From: Staphylococcus argenteus
GTDB taxonomy: Bacteria > Bacillota > Bacilli > Staphylococcales > Staphylococcaceae
Reading direction: 5' to 3'
Assembly: GCF_000236925.1 (NCBI RefSeq)
Contig: NC_016941.1
Span: forward strand, 1,426,001-1,490,000
Length of the DNA stretch: 64,000 bases
Below, one piece after another: positions 63,982-64,000 of the stretch (the first letter of the stretch is position 1; each line of letters opens with the position of its first letter). The position numbers and the translations under genes are program-made. Under the pieces are notes generated by a model that was not told the origin of the DNA, did no database searches, and was given only the letters and a program-made list of their open reading frames with translations.

Positions 63982-64000
63982 AGCTCATCACCCATTTATG

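Overview
The window looks like chromosomal DNA of the Staphylococcus aureus complex. AT content is high, and nearly every gene is a recognisable S. aureus family in S. aureus order (ebh - norB - ald - dynA - rnpB - gpsB - recU/pbp2 - dnaD - asnS - dinG - bshA - aro genes - hepS/menG/hepT - hup - gpsA - der - cmk - ansA - bdr - ebpS - recQ - ribU). Compared from memory, PBP2 and especially EbpS differ from S. aureus sensu stricto at many positions. A sister species such as S. argenteus is therefore more likely than S. aureus itself. This is inference, not a computed identity.

Layout. 1-6328: N-terminal third or less of the giant surface protein Ebh (minus strand, runs off the left edge). 6731-11888: a minus-strand catabolic/efflux cluster in transcription order ald, tdcB, amino-acid permease, norB. 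A perfect match to the Rex redox-repressor consensus sits just upstream of ald, and a terminator-like hairpin lies in the norB leader. 12334-16672: 5'-3' exonuclease and the double dynamin-like GTPase. 16975-18793: a PepSY membrane protein facing a small YxeA-like protein. 18880-22000: THUMP-methyltransferase, RNase P RNA, gpsB, ypsA, yppE. 22443-25255: recU-pbp2 on the plus strand. 25538-34014 and on to 37124: ypoC, nth, dnaD, asnS, dinG, birA, cca, bshA, a MazG-like pyrophosphohydrolase and a zinc metallopeptidase, in an order close to Bacillus subtilis. 37178-46761: ypjA, ypiB, ypiA, aroA, aroB, aroC, a small membrane ORF, ndk, hepT, menG, hepS. 47192-52784: hup, gpsA, der, rpsA, cmk. 52861-60294: ansA (plus), bdr, ebpS, recQ, ypbB, ferredoxin (plus) and the riboflavin ECF S-component ribU with an FMN riboswitch. 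60698-64000: a tandem array of DUF1672 lipoproteins, one frameshifted, with a decayed class-3-lipase-like gene between copies.

How the parts work together. Most of the window is housekeeping: cell-wall synthesis and division (pbp2, gpsB, ypsA), recombination and repair (recU, recQ, nth, dinG), tRNA and ribosome functions (asnS, cca, der, rpsA, rnpB), chorismate synthesis (aroABC) and menaquinone side chain and head-group maturation (hepS, menG, hepT). Bacillithiol synthesis and recycling are also here (bshA, bdr). The accessory parts are ebh, the Rex-linked alanine/threonine/efflux cluster, the PepSY gene with an unusual promoter, a 190-bp intergenic module flanked by 25-bp direct repeats, and the lipoprotein/lipase-remnant array at the right end. 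I see no tRNA, CRISPR array, intact IS element or prophage. No clearly undescribed system is evident; the best candidates for follow-up are the lipoprotein/lipase array and the regulatory structures.
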